Assembly (NCBI GenBank): GCA_905250025.1
Contig: CAJNOJ010000265.1
Span: 1-64,000 of the forward strand
Source: Adineta ricciae
Lineage: Eukaryota; Rotifera; Eurotatoria; Adinetida; Adinetidae
Length of the DNA stretch: 64,000 nt
Direction of reading: 5' to 3'
Both the position numbers and the translations under genes were made by a program. The notes under the pieces were generated by a model, which was given only the letters and a program-made list of their open reading frames with translations, was not told where the DNA came from and ran no database searches. The stretch's first letter is position 1. Every line of letters starts with the position of its first letter. Below are positions 1 to 11,242 of this stretch, one piece after another.

Positions 1-24
1 GAACGTGCGATGGGCAAAGAATAA
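1..24 (+). CDS. C-terminal tail of an amidase copy (runs in from the left)
   Basis: The first 24 bases read ERAMGKE followed by TAA. These are exactly the last seven residues and stop of the amidase encoded on the other strand at 32000-33631. The window therefore opens at the very end of a second amidase gene copy, in opposite orientation, whose body lies outside the window. Nothing more can be said about that copy. Confidence 0.7.
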   Translation, partial: ERAMGKE

Positions 25-121
25 CAAGGGACTTTGTTTTATTGTATTTCAAAATTATCACTGTCTTCGCTCTGGAATGCATTGGCTTATGTGATTAAAT
101 AGATTAGATTGAATGAGTAAT
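1..121 (+). repeat. 121-bp exact inverted copy of an amidase 3' end
   Basis: These bases are the perfect reverse complement of 31681-31801 and of the matching part of 31903-32123. They hold the last 24 bases of the amidase reading frame plus about 97 bases of 3' flank. Identity stops abruptly at base 122, the same point at which the copy at 31681 begins. This marks a duplicated gene end shared by at least two genomic places. Confidence 0.9.
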
Positions 122-1422
122 TCGAAGTGTACTTTTTCTTAGTACTAGCTTGAAAATCAATATAAAATTTAGCGTGATCTGCCATATGAATATTATTACG
201 TTGTCGTTTCACTCTATTTATAGTAAAATGTTAACCCTTTTAGTGCGAATTATTTTATATGGCAAAAAGAACGAAACAAAGTCGCTAAGCAAATTTCTTC
301 AGTAAACATTTTTTGAATGTCAACCTTATCTATGTTATAGTCAACGGACGAGCACTCAATGCACCTTATTTAATGGAGATTAACTGTTTGGAATAAGGGC
401 ACGAAGAGTTGCTAGTAAGTTAAATCGCTAAATCCTGAGCAATGATCTCGTTATCATGTCAGGTAAACATATTTTTATTTAGCAGGTCAAGTTTCAGAGA
501 GGAAAACTGCTCAGCACACTGAGTTTATGCTTGACATTCTATCGTCAAAGTTTCGAATAGGAAACTGTATAGGACGGATATACTCAACAAGTAGGGAACA
601 ATGGAGCACTGAATATGGATGGCTTTAACCTCACATATACCACATGAATAGATTGGTACGACGTGTATCAATAAATAGTCAGTATATCGAACTATTCAAA
701 GGACTTCAAGTCTGAAAATGTAAGGACTGGAATTCGTGTCATTCGTACTTAAAGGGCTAAACCTGTTCAGTATCACTGTCTGAATTATTTGCATCAAGTT
801 TGAACACTTCGTTAGACATAATTCGTCGTTATTGCATACGCATCCCGAACTGTCGAGTATCGAGAAAGAACACGGCAGCCTACAAAATCAGATGACTACA
901 AACTACGATTAAGAGCGATATCACGTGCTGATCATAACACCTTACTAATACACGAGGAAACTGTCGGACGAGAATGGCGTTCTCGCAATGCGTGTGTTAC
1001 TCATAGTTATGTTTACATGACTATATTACTAGACATAGGGAAGCGACTGGAATTCAGGTCATAGAGGAACTCTATTACTCTTTCAACCTGATGAGGAGGT
1101 TGGTAGTGATGCGAGAGCCCTCATTGTATGTCATCAGTTTAACGCTCCGTTGCGTCCTGACGTAGCGTATGCAGTGCACAATCAAGCGAGATATTCTCTG
1201 AGTTGAGATAGTAATCTGCGAATGAGCATCTGTATGTGTGTATATGGTCGTTTTATTCATTGTGCTCATCAGGATCAAGGTTCTACCTAAGCCTATCACC
1301 GAGAATCTCCGATTATTCATAGAAGACTAGGCGATGCGGCGTTTGGTAAGTTACTTGACTTACGATAATGCTACGATACATTGGATACAGGAATGTGAAA
1401 CAAAAATAACAGCAATGCCTAA
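122..1422. other. gene-free stretch
   Basis: Both strands are rich in stops. The longest frame, about 80 codons on the minus strand near 1075-1320, has no family resemblance and no ATG-plus-splice context. I see no gene here. It lies between the amidase tail and the hAT-like element. Confidence 0.5.
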
Positions 1423-1975
1423 TAGGGGTGTTACTTTATCTTTATTTTATAAAAAATAAAGATTGACTTTATTCTTTTTCTTTATTTTTAAAGTAAAGAT
1501 TATCTTTATTCTTTATAAAATAAAGTTAAAGAAAAATCTTTATCTTTAAAAATAAAGATAAAGATCTCACCTTTACTTTATTCTTTATTTAAAGAAAACT
1601 AACGAAAAAGTGACATACCTAATTTTTCAGCCAAGTGTGAGATTGTATGTTAAGTCAGAAAATGAACCTAATCTTAGGTAAAGTGTAACATCCTGTCTCA
1701 CGAAATAACTCCCTGTTAATTTAATTTGTGAATATCAAAAATTTATTGTGTTTTGTCAAAAATTGTAAAAAAATTCTTTATTCTTTATTTTAACTTTATT
1801 TGAAAGGTAAAGATTTTTCTTTATCTTTATTTTATAAAGAATAAAGATTTTCTTTACTTTAAAAATAAAGGAAAAAAAATAAAGAAAATCTTTATTCTTT
1901 ATAAAATTAAGATAAAGATTTTGCCTTTACTTTATTCTTTATTTAAAGAAAAATAAAGATAAAGTAACACCCCTA
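1423..1975. mobile_element. non-autonomous hAT-like MITE, 553 bp
   Basis: The ends are perfect 26-bp terminal inverted repeats starting TAGGGGTGTTACTTTATC. They are flanked by near-identical 8-bp direct repeats, ATGCCTAA (1415-1422) and ATGCCTAT (1976-1983), one mismatch apart. An 8-bp target duplication and a T/C-A-G-G type end are hallmarks of hAT elements. Inside each end, roughly 1423-1610 and 1775-1975, are dense repeats of the motif CTTTATTCTTTAT and its complement, giving strong self-complementarity; the centre (about 1611-1774) is unique. There is no open frame, so it would depend on a transposase supplied elsewhere. The family is inferred from the ends only. Confidence 0.75.
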
Positions 1976-1983
1976 ATGCCTAT

Positions 1984-2940
1984 AGCTACGTTTAGGTGAA
2001 AATTATAGCAAATTGTTTTTCTTTCTACAAAAAATGTTTAGAATTTCGATATCTGTTATATCCTATTTTTAAAGTGCATCAGATGATATCACATTTGATG
2101 TTTTGAAATATCTCGTTAATTAGCGACGTTCGTAATTGAACATTGATCACACCTCTGGCGCCTCCTAATATTTGATCTCTTACTTCTAAATTGATAACAT
2201 CATATGACTTTGTTTAATGCAGGTCTGTTTATTTGCCCTTGAAATACTGCTGAAAAGTTTGATACGACGTCACAAGCGTCATTTTTCTCCATGAAACCTT
2301 TTATGAAATATTTACAAAGTAATGTTTTTTTAATGTACGGTTCTGATTCTATTCATATTCTTCCAGCCATGATTAATTTCTTATACTAAAAGGCATTTCA
2401 ATTATCTCACATGGCTATTTTTGGCTAACGTGCAGGTCGTTCATAACGTAAACTACACGATTTTTCCGACTAGTATACACAAACGTCATCACTAAACAGA
2501 CGAAAATATGATAAATGATAATATATAAGGCTGTTTGATGCATTAGAGAGACGTAAACTGGATGTTTTATTCATTTTGTCATAGTTAGAATTATCAGAAT
2601 TTTGATCCGAATACATAATTAGTTGTACGCAGTTTCATAGAGTATACGAAATAAAATTTTCAGAGGACAGAAATCAATATTATACATGTTCATTGAACTC
2701 AATGCACATTTGTCTCCTGTGAACTGAATCTAATTCAAAAAGAACTTCTGATTCGAGAAAAAGCATGTAGTGTCAAACATTTTTAGCACTCATCATTACG
2801 TTTCTTTCAAGCAGTTCTTCTTTCATAAATATAGAATATTCTCCAATAGCAAAAGAAGAATGGCACCGCATTTCTTTCATTTGCAGAAATACCTGCGTCA
2901 GTTCTAGTTTTCATCTAGTTGTTAGTTGGTAACAAAAACT
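1984..2940. other. intergenic, promoter side of the receptor gene
   Basis: AT-rich sequence with no convincing open frame. The last few hundred bases must hold the promoter of the receptor that starts at 2941. I cannot point to a specific element. Confidence 0.4.
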
Positions 2941-3891
2941 ATGTCGTTAAATGTCAGCATTAACACGACGAGAATTTCGTATTATCAGTATACAACATCA
3001 TTCGACGCTAATCGAATTAAATTTGGCGTCTTTCTCGCACTCCAACTTATTTCTGTTCCTTGTTTTCTTTGGATATTTTACCAATTTCTTCGACAACGTC
3101 AACTTCGTCAACTTCATCATCATGTCATTCTTCTTCTGCTTCTTGTTTCATTTTTATTCGTTATTATCGTATTACCTTTAACCGAATCGTACTTGTATCT
3201 CTCACACATATATCCTGAAGTACAGCAATTTTGTTCATTTTGGAATTGGCTGCATTATTCTTTGAACATTGTCAATTGTTTCTTAATGGCATTTGCAAGT
3301 ATTGAACGGAATTGGCTCGTCTTCCATCCATGGCTAGTACGAAGTCAACGAGGAAAGTTTTTCTTTCATTATTGTCCACTTGTATTCTGCATACTCTATC
3401 CAAGTGTATTCTACGCTGCGGCTATTTTCATTCATAAATGCACGTTTTATTACGATTATACACAATTACTATGTAAATGGCCTTGCTACTTCTATAACCT
3501 GAAATGGTCAAGCGTTGATTTATTTTTCAATAATTACGTGCCATTAATTATAATTCCTTTGTTTTGTGCTGTACTTTATATTCGAGTATATGTTCAGAAG
3601 CGTAAAATGAAACAACAAGCGTTCAAATGGGTACGCGACAAAAAGATGATTATACAACTATGGGCTATTTCAAGTTTATATTTATGTATGTGGTTACCAA
3701 CACAATTATCGGGATTAATAAATGTCTATTGGGATCAATACTTTTTATTGCAAGCGCAAATTGATTACATATATTTATTTCCATATTTCATTCATTTGAT
3801 TTATCCATTTATAATCTTGATGACATATCACAAAGAAATGTTTACGTGCAAGAGAGTTGCACATCGAGGAACTTTTGAGCAAAAACAGTAA
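2941..3891 (+). CDS. rhodopsin-like seven-transmembrane receptor
   Basis: Single-exon protein of 316 residues with seven hydrophobic segments and an extracellular N-terminus carrying N-glycosylation sites (NVS, NTT). After TM3 there is an ERN triplet in the sequence SIERNW, the place of the DRY motif of class A receptors. TM7 ends in a YP-FIILMTY stretch that replaces NPxxY. A lysine/arginine-rich loop lies between TM5 and TM6. The longest open frame starts at a TTG at 2926; the first ATG, at 2941, is used here. The family is the bdelloid-type orphan receptor group; no ligand can be deduced. It differs clearly from the receptors at 10036 and 52409. A polyadenylation signal AATAAA follows at 3953. 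Confidence 0.85.
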   Translation: MSLNVSINTTRISYYQYTTSFDANRIKFGVFLALQLISVPCFLWIFYQFLRQRQLRQLHHHVILLLLLVSFLFVIIVLPLTESYLYLSHIYPEVQQFCSFWNWLHYSLNIVNCFLMAFASIERNWLVFHPWLVRSQRGKFFFHYCPLVFCILYPSVFYAAAIFIHKCTFYYDYTQLLCKWPCYFYNLKWSSVDLFFNNYVPLIIIPLFCAVLYIRVYVQKRKMKQQAFKWVRDKKMIIQLWAISSLYLCMWLPTQLSGLINVYWDQYFLLQAQIDYIYLFPYFIHLIYPFIILMTYHKEMFTCKRVAHRGTFEQKQ

Positions 3892-4266
3892 TTACTAAAT
3901 TGGGCTTATAAGACTCTTGAACTCGATGTTGTTCTTCTCTGTTGTTATTGAAAATAAAAGACACAAAACGATACAAAGATTTTCATTTTGGCCGATGTTC
4001 TATTCTCAGCATCACCCTATCATGACAAATGTTTCTTGTATTTTTATTTAGATACCGATTAGACTTCATAACTCTCGAATGAACTCAATTTCAGATGTAT
4101 TTTGCTGCTCAACGAATTCCTTTAAATCAGATTGTACGTCGGACCATATATCTCCCTACCTTTGCATACCCAATTTTCGTGTTCACGACTTTTCTACTTT
4201 CATTTTGATGTCTTGCTAAGAAAAACTATACTTTCTATATTAACAAAATGTACCCAAGATGATAAT
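3892..4266. other. 3' flanks of two convergent genes
   Basis: Space between the receptor (plus) and the sphingomyelin-synthase-like gene (minus). It carries an AATAAA at 3953 for the receptor. No further gene is seen; an 83-codon plus-strand frame here overlaps the end of the neighbouring gene and looks like a shadow. Confidence 0.5.
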
Positions 4267-5254
4267 TTAAACATCGCTAGTATTGCCAGAGTGTATAGTT
4301 TCATGAATGTTTTGTGTAAATACCGTTTGACTGTCATCAACACTCGCTGGGCCTGTACGCAAACTTACAGGATCGATGATTGATGGCTTTCCGTGGCTTT
4401 CGAACCAAAGAAAAAAACGAGTAATAACGATATTTCGTCGTTCGGCGAGAGTCTTTATATAATAGTGATATGTCTTCCAAGTTAATTGTGAAAGAAGAAA
4501 ACCAAGAAAAACATCGACTGTATAATGAAATCGAGTTGCGATAATAAGTAAATAACCAATGACAGTAAATACCCAAACAAGAATCGATGTCAGGTAGAAT
4601 GATAATGGATCACCTGTTGAGTCCAATTTTGGATAGAACCATCCGGATCGATGGGATACTGTTTCTTCATTAGTTTTCTTTATTCGAGACCATAACCAAC
4701 GTATTGGATAATACTCTTCTCCCTTCGAATAAGTCGTCCAAGCTAGAGCACACAAGGTCACTAAAGCGAAAAGAGATGTCTTTCAGTAATTGCACGTGTG
4801 TTCGTCACTTACATGTTACTGTATGACCAGAGAAAAGAACATCTCCGCATGTTTCATGAATTAAAAACATAATATAAAATGCTTCGACAGGCGGTGAACC
4901 TGTTGCTGTTGTATTACAGCCAGGTAATGGTACACTCAATGAAGTTACGTATATGGATACACTTCTCATAATAAACATAGCGGCTTGAAGGAAGAGCCAT
5001 CGTCGAAATACAATCAACCGGATATCGCGTTGAAAAATATAACGAATAATAACTAAAACAAATGATGCTAAGAGATAATAGTTATTCACTGGAAAATATG
5101 TCCAGTATGGTAATAAACGATGACCAATATCGGGTAGTGCTGGTATCCAATAAGGTGAATTTCGGTCTGCTAAGACTTGAACAAGGGAATTGATATAGAG
5201 AGACACGAGAAATAAGAAGAGCGAAACAACTAACGGTAAATACAATCGGAACAT
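4267..5254 (-). CDS. sphingomyelin synthase-like enzyme (PAP2_C family)
   Basis: Two exons, 4813-5254 and 4267-4760, with a 52-bp intron (4761-4812); 311 residues. The joined frame restores the family motif CGDVLFSGHTVTLTL across the junction, which supports the splice. All four sphingomyelin-synthase blocks are visible: LPD near the N-terminus, FRRWLFL, the CGD-SGHT block with the first catalytic His, and FHYTVDV with the second His and Asp. About six membrane segments are present. Known members move phosphocholine (or phosphoethanolamine) from a glycerophospholipid to ceramide in Golgi or plasma membrane. There is no SAM domain, unlike the SMSr subgroup, so it is nearer SMS1/2, but head-group choice cannot be read from sequence. 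The start is the ATG at 5254. Confidence 0.85.
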
Positions 5255-5555
5255 GCTTTGCTCGTGTCAGTCTTGTATAAAGAGCGAATGATGATATTAT
5301 CAGGGGTTGAAACGTGAGGCTTCGTTATCACCGAGTACGCGTTAGCTGATTGCATTAAGAAAACAGAAGGGGTCGAAAAACGAAGCAACGAGTAAAAGGA
5401 ACCTAAGAAAAGAAACGGCATCATGAGGAACACGGTAGGTCCACAAAGATCGTAGATGTTTAAAAAGTGTAATCTTGCGTTAACGATCACAAAACCGAAA
5501 GTGTAATTCAAACTCATGGAAATGGATTTCGTTACGTAAAAAGGATTTATCAAGC

Positions 5556-5627
5556 AGCAGCGTGGCGCAGTGGAAGCGTGCTGGGCTCATAACTCAGAGG
5601 TCGGTAGATCGAAACTACTCGCTGCTA
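5556..5627 (+). tRNA. initiator tRNA-Met (CAT)
   Basis: A 72-nt cloverleaf. The acceptor AGCAGCG pairs perfectly with CGCTGCT and is followed by discriminator A. The anticodon loop CTCATAA reads CAT. Eukaryotic initiator marks are present: an A1:U72 pair, and a T-loop AUCGAAA with A54 and A60 in place of the usual T-psi-C. The body closely follows the metazoan initiator. One oddity is that the anticodon stem CTGGG/CTCAG carries a G30-U40 wobble where initiators normally have three G-C pairs. No intron. CCA is not encoded. Confidence 0.95.
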
Positions 5628-5633
5628 TTTACC

Positions 5634-5639
5634 TTTTTT
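5634..5639 (+). terminator. RNA polymerase III terminator
   Basis: A run of six T residues starting seven bases after the tRNA end, the usual Pol III stop signal. Confidence 0.8.
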
Positions 5640-6258
5640 CTTTCCGTTCTCGCCGCTAAAATCGCGTAAGACAGCATAAAACTTTTTCTCTGTATGCAAA
5701 ACTGAAGAATCTATGACATTATGAAACAACGTAGTAAGTCATAAATTTCACTTGTATTTTTAGAGGAATGCATCATATGGATATCTAGAGTATTTTCAGT
5801 AAAACCATCGCTATATCTGTATTAATCTTGATATTTTGAAATCTCTTTTTAATGAGTGATACTATGCAAATCGAAAGACTAACTTGACTCAACTCGTATT
5901 AGTTATGTTATCTATGATTAAAAAAAAGAACTATATCATCACTGCTTCGTTACAGCTCGTATCTAATACCACATTGATCTTTTCGTTCTGTACATTGAAA
6001 AAAAAAAGAAAGTCAGCGATGAAATCACAATCGGATTATCTTCGAACTCGCTCCTAAGTATATTTCAATTGAATTCATATGTCACTGTCCACAGAACTTT
6101 GTTCGCTAAGAATATTTATTATTTCATTACACTATCGTTCGATAAGATAAGACTTTCTATCTCAATATAAGCATAAGAGAGAGAAAGTAATATAAAATCA
6201 TGTGATTCGACAGCAAGTATTTACAACGTGTGGCATACTTTAAAAATTCTGTAGAAGC
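5640..6258. other. intergenic
   Basis: Poly-A/T-rich spacer between the tRNA and the LRR gene with no open frame of note. Just before the LRR start lies a CTGTAG, a possible splice acceptor four bases ahead of the ATG. Confidence 0.4.
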
Positions 6259-6936
6259 ATGGCAAATATTTCAATATATCGAAACCAAAAGTTGGAAGAG
6301 AAGATAAATAATTGTGAACTTCGTACACGCGTCGATTTACGAAAACAAAAACTAACTGATTTCGATATGGAATTTGTCATTCAAGAAGGAATTCACAATA
6401 AACAGTGTACAATGCTTTGGTTAACAAATAATCAAATCACATCACATAGCATTTCTATGCTCGCTTCTATACTACGTGAAAACACAACCTTGGAAGGTTT
6501 ATCCATATGCTACAACGACCTGCTCGATTCTGATTTATTTTATTTAACACAAGCATTGTCAAACCGAACAAGTGGATTAGGTCGACTTGCTTTAACGTCA
6601 AATAGAATAACAGATAAAGGTGTAGAATATCTCGCTGATATGCTTCGAACAAATTGTTCTTTAGTCCAACTTTGGCTTGGTTTCAACAAAATAAGTGATG
6701 ACGGAGTGAAATTCTTAGCTGATATCCTTTCATTTCATAATCGAACTCTTCAAGTCATATCACTTGCATGGAATAATCTCATTACCGATGCATCTATTGA
6801 TTATTTTATTGATATGTTCGAATCCAATCAAACTTTACGAACTGTTTGTTTATCAAATTGTAACTTCTCAGATTTCGGTAGAAAGAAATTGCGAGAAGCA
6901 GTGAAATTGTATACCGAATTTTATCTTGATCTTTAA
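6259..6936 (+). CDS. leucine-rich repeat protein, ribonuclease-inhibitor type
   Basis: Single-exon protein of 225 residues made almost wholly of about six 28-residue LRRs (LWLTNNQI, LALTSNRI, LWLGFNKI, ISLAWNNL, VCLSNCNF), the repeat type of RNH1 and NLRC3. No signal peptide or membrane segment, so it should be cytosolic. It shares repeat style, order and a short hydrophobic end (YLDL) with the LRR halves of the genes at 39824 and 48824, which carry enzymatic N-termini; this one has only a short lead (first ~25 residues). Such repeats bind proteins; the partner is unknown. The start is the ATG at 6259, preceded by a TAG acceptor-like site. Confidence 0.8.
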   Translation: MANISIYRNQKLEEKINNCELRTRVDLRKQKLTDFDMEFVIQEGIHNKQCTMLWLTNNQITSHSISMLASILRENTTLEGLSICYNDLLDSDLFYLTQALSNRTSGLGRLALTSNRITDKGVEYLADMLRTNCSLVQLWLGFNKISDDGVKFLADILSFHNRTLQVISLAWNNLITDASIDYFIDMFESNQTLRTVCLSNCNFSDFGRKKLREAVKLYTEFYLDL

Positions 6937-7576
6937 TAATAAAATGAATATGTTTTGATCAGATTACAAATGATCTCAGTAAAATTCAATAATGAATAGT
7001 ATGACATGTATAGTGACACATATTAGCAAAACGATGAGTTATCAAGACTTTCTAGAACCTATGAAAACGTTCATAAGGAATGACTAAAACTCACCATTTG
7101 ATTACTCATCAGTACTGAATTTTCTCGAAAGAATAAATGCAAATCAGATAGCATTATTTCCTCACCCATACTTGACAAGTCAATTAATACGATCACGTCC
7201 TATATATTATTACCCGTATCATATCTCAACCATCAATGATGAAGAAAATCTAATATTGACAATTGCAAACATATTGTAAAGGAAATATTTATCACATCAC
7301 TAGGCGGTTTTTTTTCTCTAATAAAATTTATCGTTGGACAAAGTTATTGCGTTGTACTGTGATGTAAATATTCCATTTTCCATGGCTAGAAGCTCAAGGA
7401 CAAAAAACTAGCATGAATATAAGTAGCAAGTCGAACAATCTTTTCTTACGGGAGAATTCACGATCGATTGTCTTCTCGTATTGCGAAGCATTATGTGCAC
7501 TCTTTTCCTGTAGAGCTATCGCTAATGAGAAATAACATTTCTTTTTTTGAAGATACGTCACGTGAAGACTACCCAC
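6937..7576. other. intergenic, promoter side of syntaxin gene
   Basis: No credible coding frame. An 82-codon minus-strand frame (7394-7642) overlaps syntaxin exon 1 and is a shadow. Confidence 0.45.
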
Positions 7577-8834
7577 ATGGTTAAAGATCGTTTCCAAGAA
7601 TTCCAAGAAAGTGTAAGTTTGATTTTTATAAATAATTTCCACTAAAATAATTCTCCTAATTACTATTTTAGGTGAATAGGTATAGAGACGATGAAGATTC
7701 CAATATAGAACGCTATTTCGCCGTAATTGACATGGAAGGAGATTGTTTACATGATATTTTCTACAGAATCAATCTTATCGAAAGTAATATCAATGATTTA
7801 GCTAGACTTACGCAGTTAATCGAACCATTACACGATGCTATGTTAGCACCATTACCTGATAATCGTAAGTTGTTTCCATGTAAAAGAATGATTGTCAACT
7901 GTAGGACTTTTGTTTAGAAATCAAACACAAGCTGGATGAAACGATCATGCGTATCCGTGAAAAAGCGAGTATCATCCGAAAACAACTAAGCGGTAAGAGA
8001 ATAGACGACTGCTGATCTCTACAAAACAATAGAATTCATCTTCTTATTAAGAAATGAAGCATCATCAAGAAATGAAAATAAACGCTCGACATCGTATTAT
8101 TCGCGCTCAAACGGAGATTCTATCCCAACGATTCTATGAGATTCTGAATCGACATTATCAAGCAGTAGTTATTCATCACGAACGATGTAAACTAAGGATT
8201 ATTCGACAGATTCAATTAGGTTTCGTCAGACTTGTGTAATTGTATTTTTCTATTGAGATTCAATTTTTAGTTGGAAAAGCGTTATCCGACTCGGAGATTG
8301 ACAAACTGTGCGACTATGGCCAAACAGTTTGGTGTTTACAAGTACGTGCACGAACAAATGAAATAAAAGGTTTTAAAGTAGCATACTGCAGAGCGTGGCA
8401 GATTTACGAGAAGAACACCACAAATTGAACGATATGGAAAATCGTCATATGCATTTTGTTCAACTTGAAGAGGAAATCAGAGAGCTGAAAAATTTATTTG
8501 ATGAATTGGCTCATCTCGTTCAAGAGCAGGTATCTTTGTTTCTCTGTTGGATGGTTGTTAAAATCTCGTCTATTCATTGTATTAAGGGACAGAGCGTTAC
8601 ATCTATTGAACAATATATGGAAAATATCAAAGATTATACGGAGCGAGTGATTCATATCCTGCCGTTAGTCATAGACGAAACGAGATCTATGCGAAAAGTA
8701 AATGAAGAATATTTTGTCTTAACTTGAATTTTCAGTCGATATATTTTTAGAAAAAGACCTGCATGATCTTCGCTTGCATTGTTTGTGTTATACTTTTTGT
8801 TATTTGCTTACTAATCTTCACTAATGTGTTGTGA
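7577..8834 (+). CDS. syntaxin-1-like Qa-SNARE
   Basis: Eight short exons join to 291 residues: 7577-7612, 7672-7864, 7918-7992, 8052-8219, 8271-8341, 8392-8529, 8587-8697, 8751-8834; introns are 50-59 bp. Reading frame is kept at every junction and the length matches syntaxin 1 (288). The N-peptide MVKDRFQEFQ corresponds to the MKDRTQEL Munc18-binding start. The Habc three-helix region follows (to about residue 160), then the H3 SNARE motif with heptads and the ionic-layer Gln in LVQEQGQSV, then KK and a C-terminal membrane anchor of about 22 residues. It should sit on the plasma membrane and drive vesicle fusion with SNAP-25 and synaptobrevin-type partners. The exons are too short to stand out as long open frames. 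Confidence 0.93.
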
Positions 8835-10035
8835 TATATTTGTATTTTTGATTACAACGTTCTCATTGTGGAATATATAACGGCTCAATTCGATAGAAGA
8901 AGAGAGTCTAAACTAATCTTAAAGAATATGAAACTGAGTTTTATCTTACTTCTGCTATCGTATATAAGTCAAAGTGACGTCGAATGGTTGTATGTAACAG
9001 ATGCACTCACTGATCATAAAAAGATTCAGGTCATATTGTGCTTAAAAATCAATTAGATTGAGTTGCTTGAGACAAATTTCATAAGACGATTCTCTCTTTT
9101 AGCATCAATTTTGTCATCGAGAAATTCATTTCTGTTCATCCTTTATCATTGAGGCCAACAATGACGCAACAACGAAGTCTGTTCCGGTCATATGTTTATT
9201 TACCTAATGCCTTCTTTTTTGATTTGCACTACGGGTTCTTTTTCTTGTTAACTTGAGTATCAGAAGTTCAGGCTGTTCTAAGCGTAGATTGAAGTCAAAT
9301 TTCAGATAATCTTTACATCTCAACTCGAATGCATGACTTTCAGTCGAATGCTACTTTCTTTTTATCCAATAAATATCAGATCAAAATGCATCTTCTCGAG
9401 TGTACATGTGACAGACACATTCAGTTCCTGCTGCTGTAAAAGAACCCGTTTGATTTACATATACTGAATATAGACACTATACATTGTACGAAACTAGTAT
9501 GCAAATAGATTAGATTAACTAGAAACACTGTTCAATGTTTAGAGACAGTCATGCCAAACCGCCTTCCGCTCTCGAAAGACTCCGCATGTTTAGTAAATAC
9601 CAGTTATACACCTAAACGATTTGTATGGAAATCAATCATATCTATTGTTATGTATTCAAAGTGCAGAGTTCGTGGATTTAGAATGATCTCGAGGAAAAAT
9701 ATTATTTAAAAGATTAGCACACGCTGTTTGTCATACGCATCTCTTTTATATGATAAATTTCATTATCTCGTATTCATTTAGAATATCAGCGAACGTTCAG
9801 GAAAATATTTTGAAAGAGGATGCGTAAATGCTTAGCCTGTTTTAGAAAATATGTCCAAACAGCGCACATGACTATGACATTTCAATCTTCCACTGTGTTA
9901 AATATAAATATTATAATAATTCTTCTTTTTCCTTAGTTACAATAACATATCTCGGAACTTAAGAGCACACAATACTTGTAGTTTGTTCGGCATCGGTGAA
10001 CGTTGATGATCCAAACTTGATTTTAGTCTATTAAA
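8835..10035. other. intergenic, 1.2 kb
   Basis: No open frame above about 60 codons and no family resemblance on either strand. It holds the 3' end of the syntaxin gene and the promoter of the receptor at 10036. Confidence 0.5.
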
Positions 10036-11242
10036 ATGTCATTAATAGCAGCTTTTTCGAATGGTACATTAGCTCAGATTCAACAGCAATTAGTCCATTA
10101 TGGTTATTCGTCATATTTGGTTATTGGTGTGACTGGCTGTAGTCTAAATATTTTACTTCTAACTCGTCGGCAATTCCGAACATCATCATGTTGCACTTGT
10201 AAGTAATAGATGAAAAAGAATTTCATCTTTGTAAATGCACCACACGTTTCGTTTATTACAACATTTAGACTTTAAAGCAATGTCTGTCATCTCACTTATT
10301 CATCTAGCCGTGGCTCTTGGTTTATATTTATATACTCTCCATTTTGAGGATCCAGTTGGAACAAATCTTACCGCTTGTAAATTACGTTTTTATATCGTTC
10401 AGTCGACGGCTATGATGTATCGTTGGTGCTTAGTCATCGCCTGCTTTGACCGATTTGCTCTTTCATCGACAAACGTACGACTGAGAAGCTTTGCACAGGT
10501 GAAAGTCGCACAACGTGTATTACCGATCAATATTCTAGTTTGGCTAGTACTTACTATTCATATTCCTATTGTGTATAGTGTACGAAACAATATCTGTAGT
10601 ATTTTCTCAAATATATCTGCATCACTATACCAAAGTGTTTTCATTGCTACCGGTGGTTTTATTATTCCAGTGTCTGTTATGACTATCTGTGCTCTACTAA
10701 TTCGTCGAAATCTCGCAATCAAGCGACAACGTCGTCAACAAAATACTATTCAAGGAGTCGAACTTCAAAAACTGCAAAGCAGACGCGATCAGCAAGTTTT
10801 AATCATGCTATTTGCACAGATGTTATTCTATGGGAGTACCATTACACCTCTTTCGGTGATGTCGTTCTACAGTGCACTAACAATCTATAATGCGAAGAAC
10901 CTCGATCGTATTATTCGAGAACGATTCTTGTCGTTTCTTTCAGAAATGATCAATTTTCTTTTTCCGGTTTGTTCATTTTATTTGTACACCATATCGTCAC
11001 AGATTTTCCGTACGGAATTGAAACTGATGTTCCATTCTCTATTGAGATGTCAATGGAACAATACAAACACACGTATAGCACCGTCGGGAAACGAATTGAG
11101 AAATCGAACAGTACCAGAACCCATAGGTTCAATAACACAGGGAGCACGGGCGAAAAAACCTGGCATGAAGAAAGTGAAAAGCATTACTGACACCACTCAA
11201 CAGAAACAACAACAACAACAACAACAAGAGCATTTAATGTAG
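10036..11242 (+). CDS. rhodopsin-like receptor with poly-Gln tail
   Basis: Two exons, 10036-10198 and 10269-11242, with a 70-bp intron placed just after TM1 (the codon split T/AC gives Tyr); 378 residues. Exon 1 supplies the N-terminus with an NGT glycosylation site, TM1 and the RTSSCCT first loop. Exon 2 carries TM2-TM7, with ACFDRF (DRY-like) after TM3 and PVCSFYLYT in place of NPxxY in TM7. The cytoplasmic tail is basic and ends in a CAA-repeat poly-Gln run before the stop. It is a class A orphan receptor of the FMRFamide/peptide-receptor-like type common in rotifers; the ligand is unknown. Confidence 0.85.
11205..11227 (+). repeat. CAA microsatellite inside the receptor tail
   Basis: About seven CAA units coding for glutamines near the end of the receptor. 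In-frame and probably length-variable. Confidence 0.8.

Noticed and set aside
1075-1320. 81-codon minus-strand frame
   Set aside because: No family resemblance, no neighbours, and random-looking composition.
1423-1975. Long terminal repeat or tandem satellite
   Set aside because: The ends are inverted, not direct, with an 8-bp target copy, and the internal motif repeats are irregular; a hAT-like MITE fits better.
5230-5553. 107-codon minus-strand frame upstream of the sphingomyelin-synthase-like gene
   Set aside because: No ATG at its head, no motif of the family, and the enzyme is already complete from 5254; probably chance or 5' UTR.
8868-9056. 62-codon frame after the syntaxin gene
   Set aside because: Starts in the syntaxin 3' flank, no homologue recalled, no ATG context.
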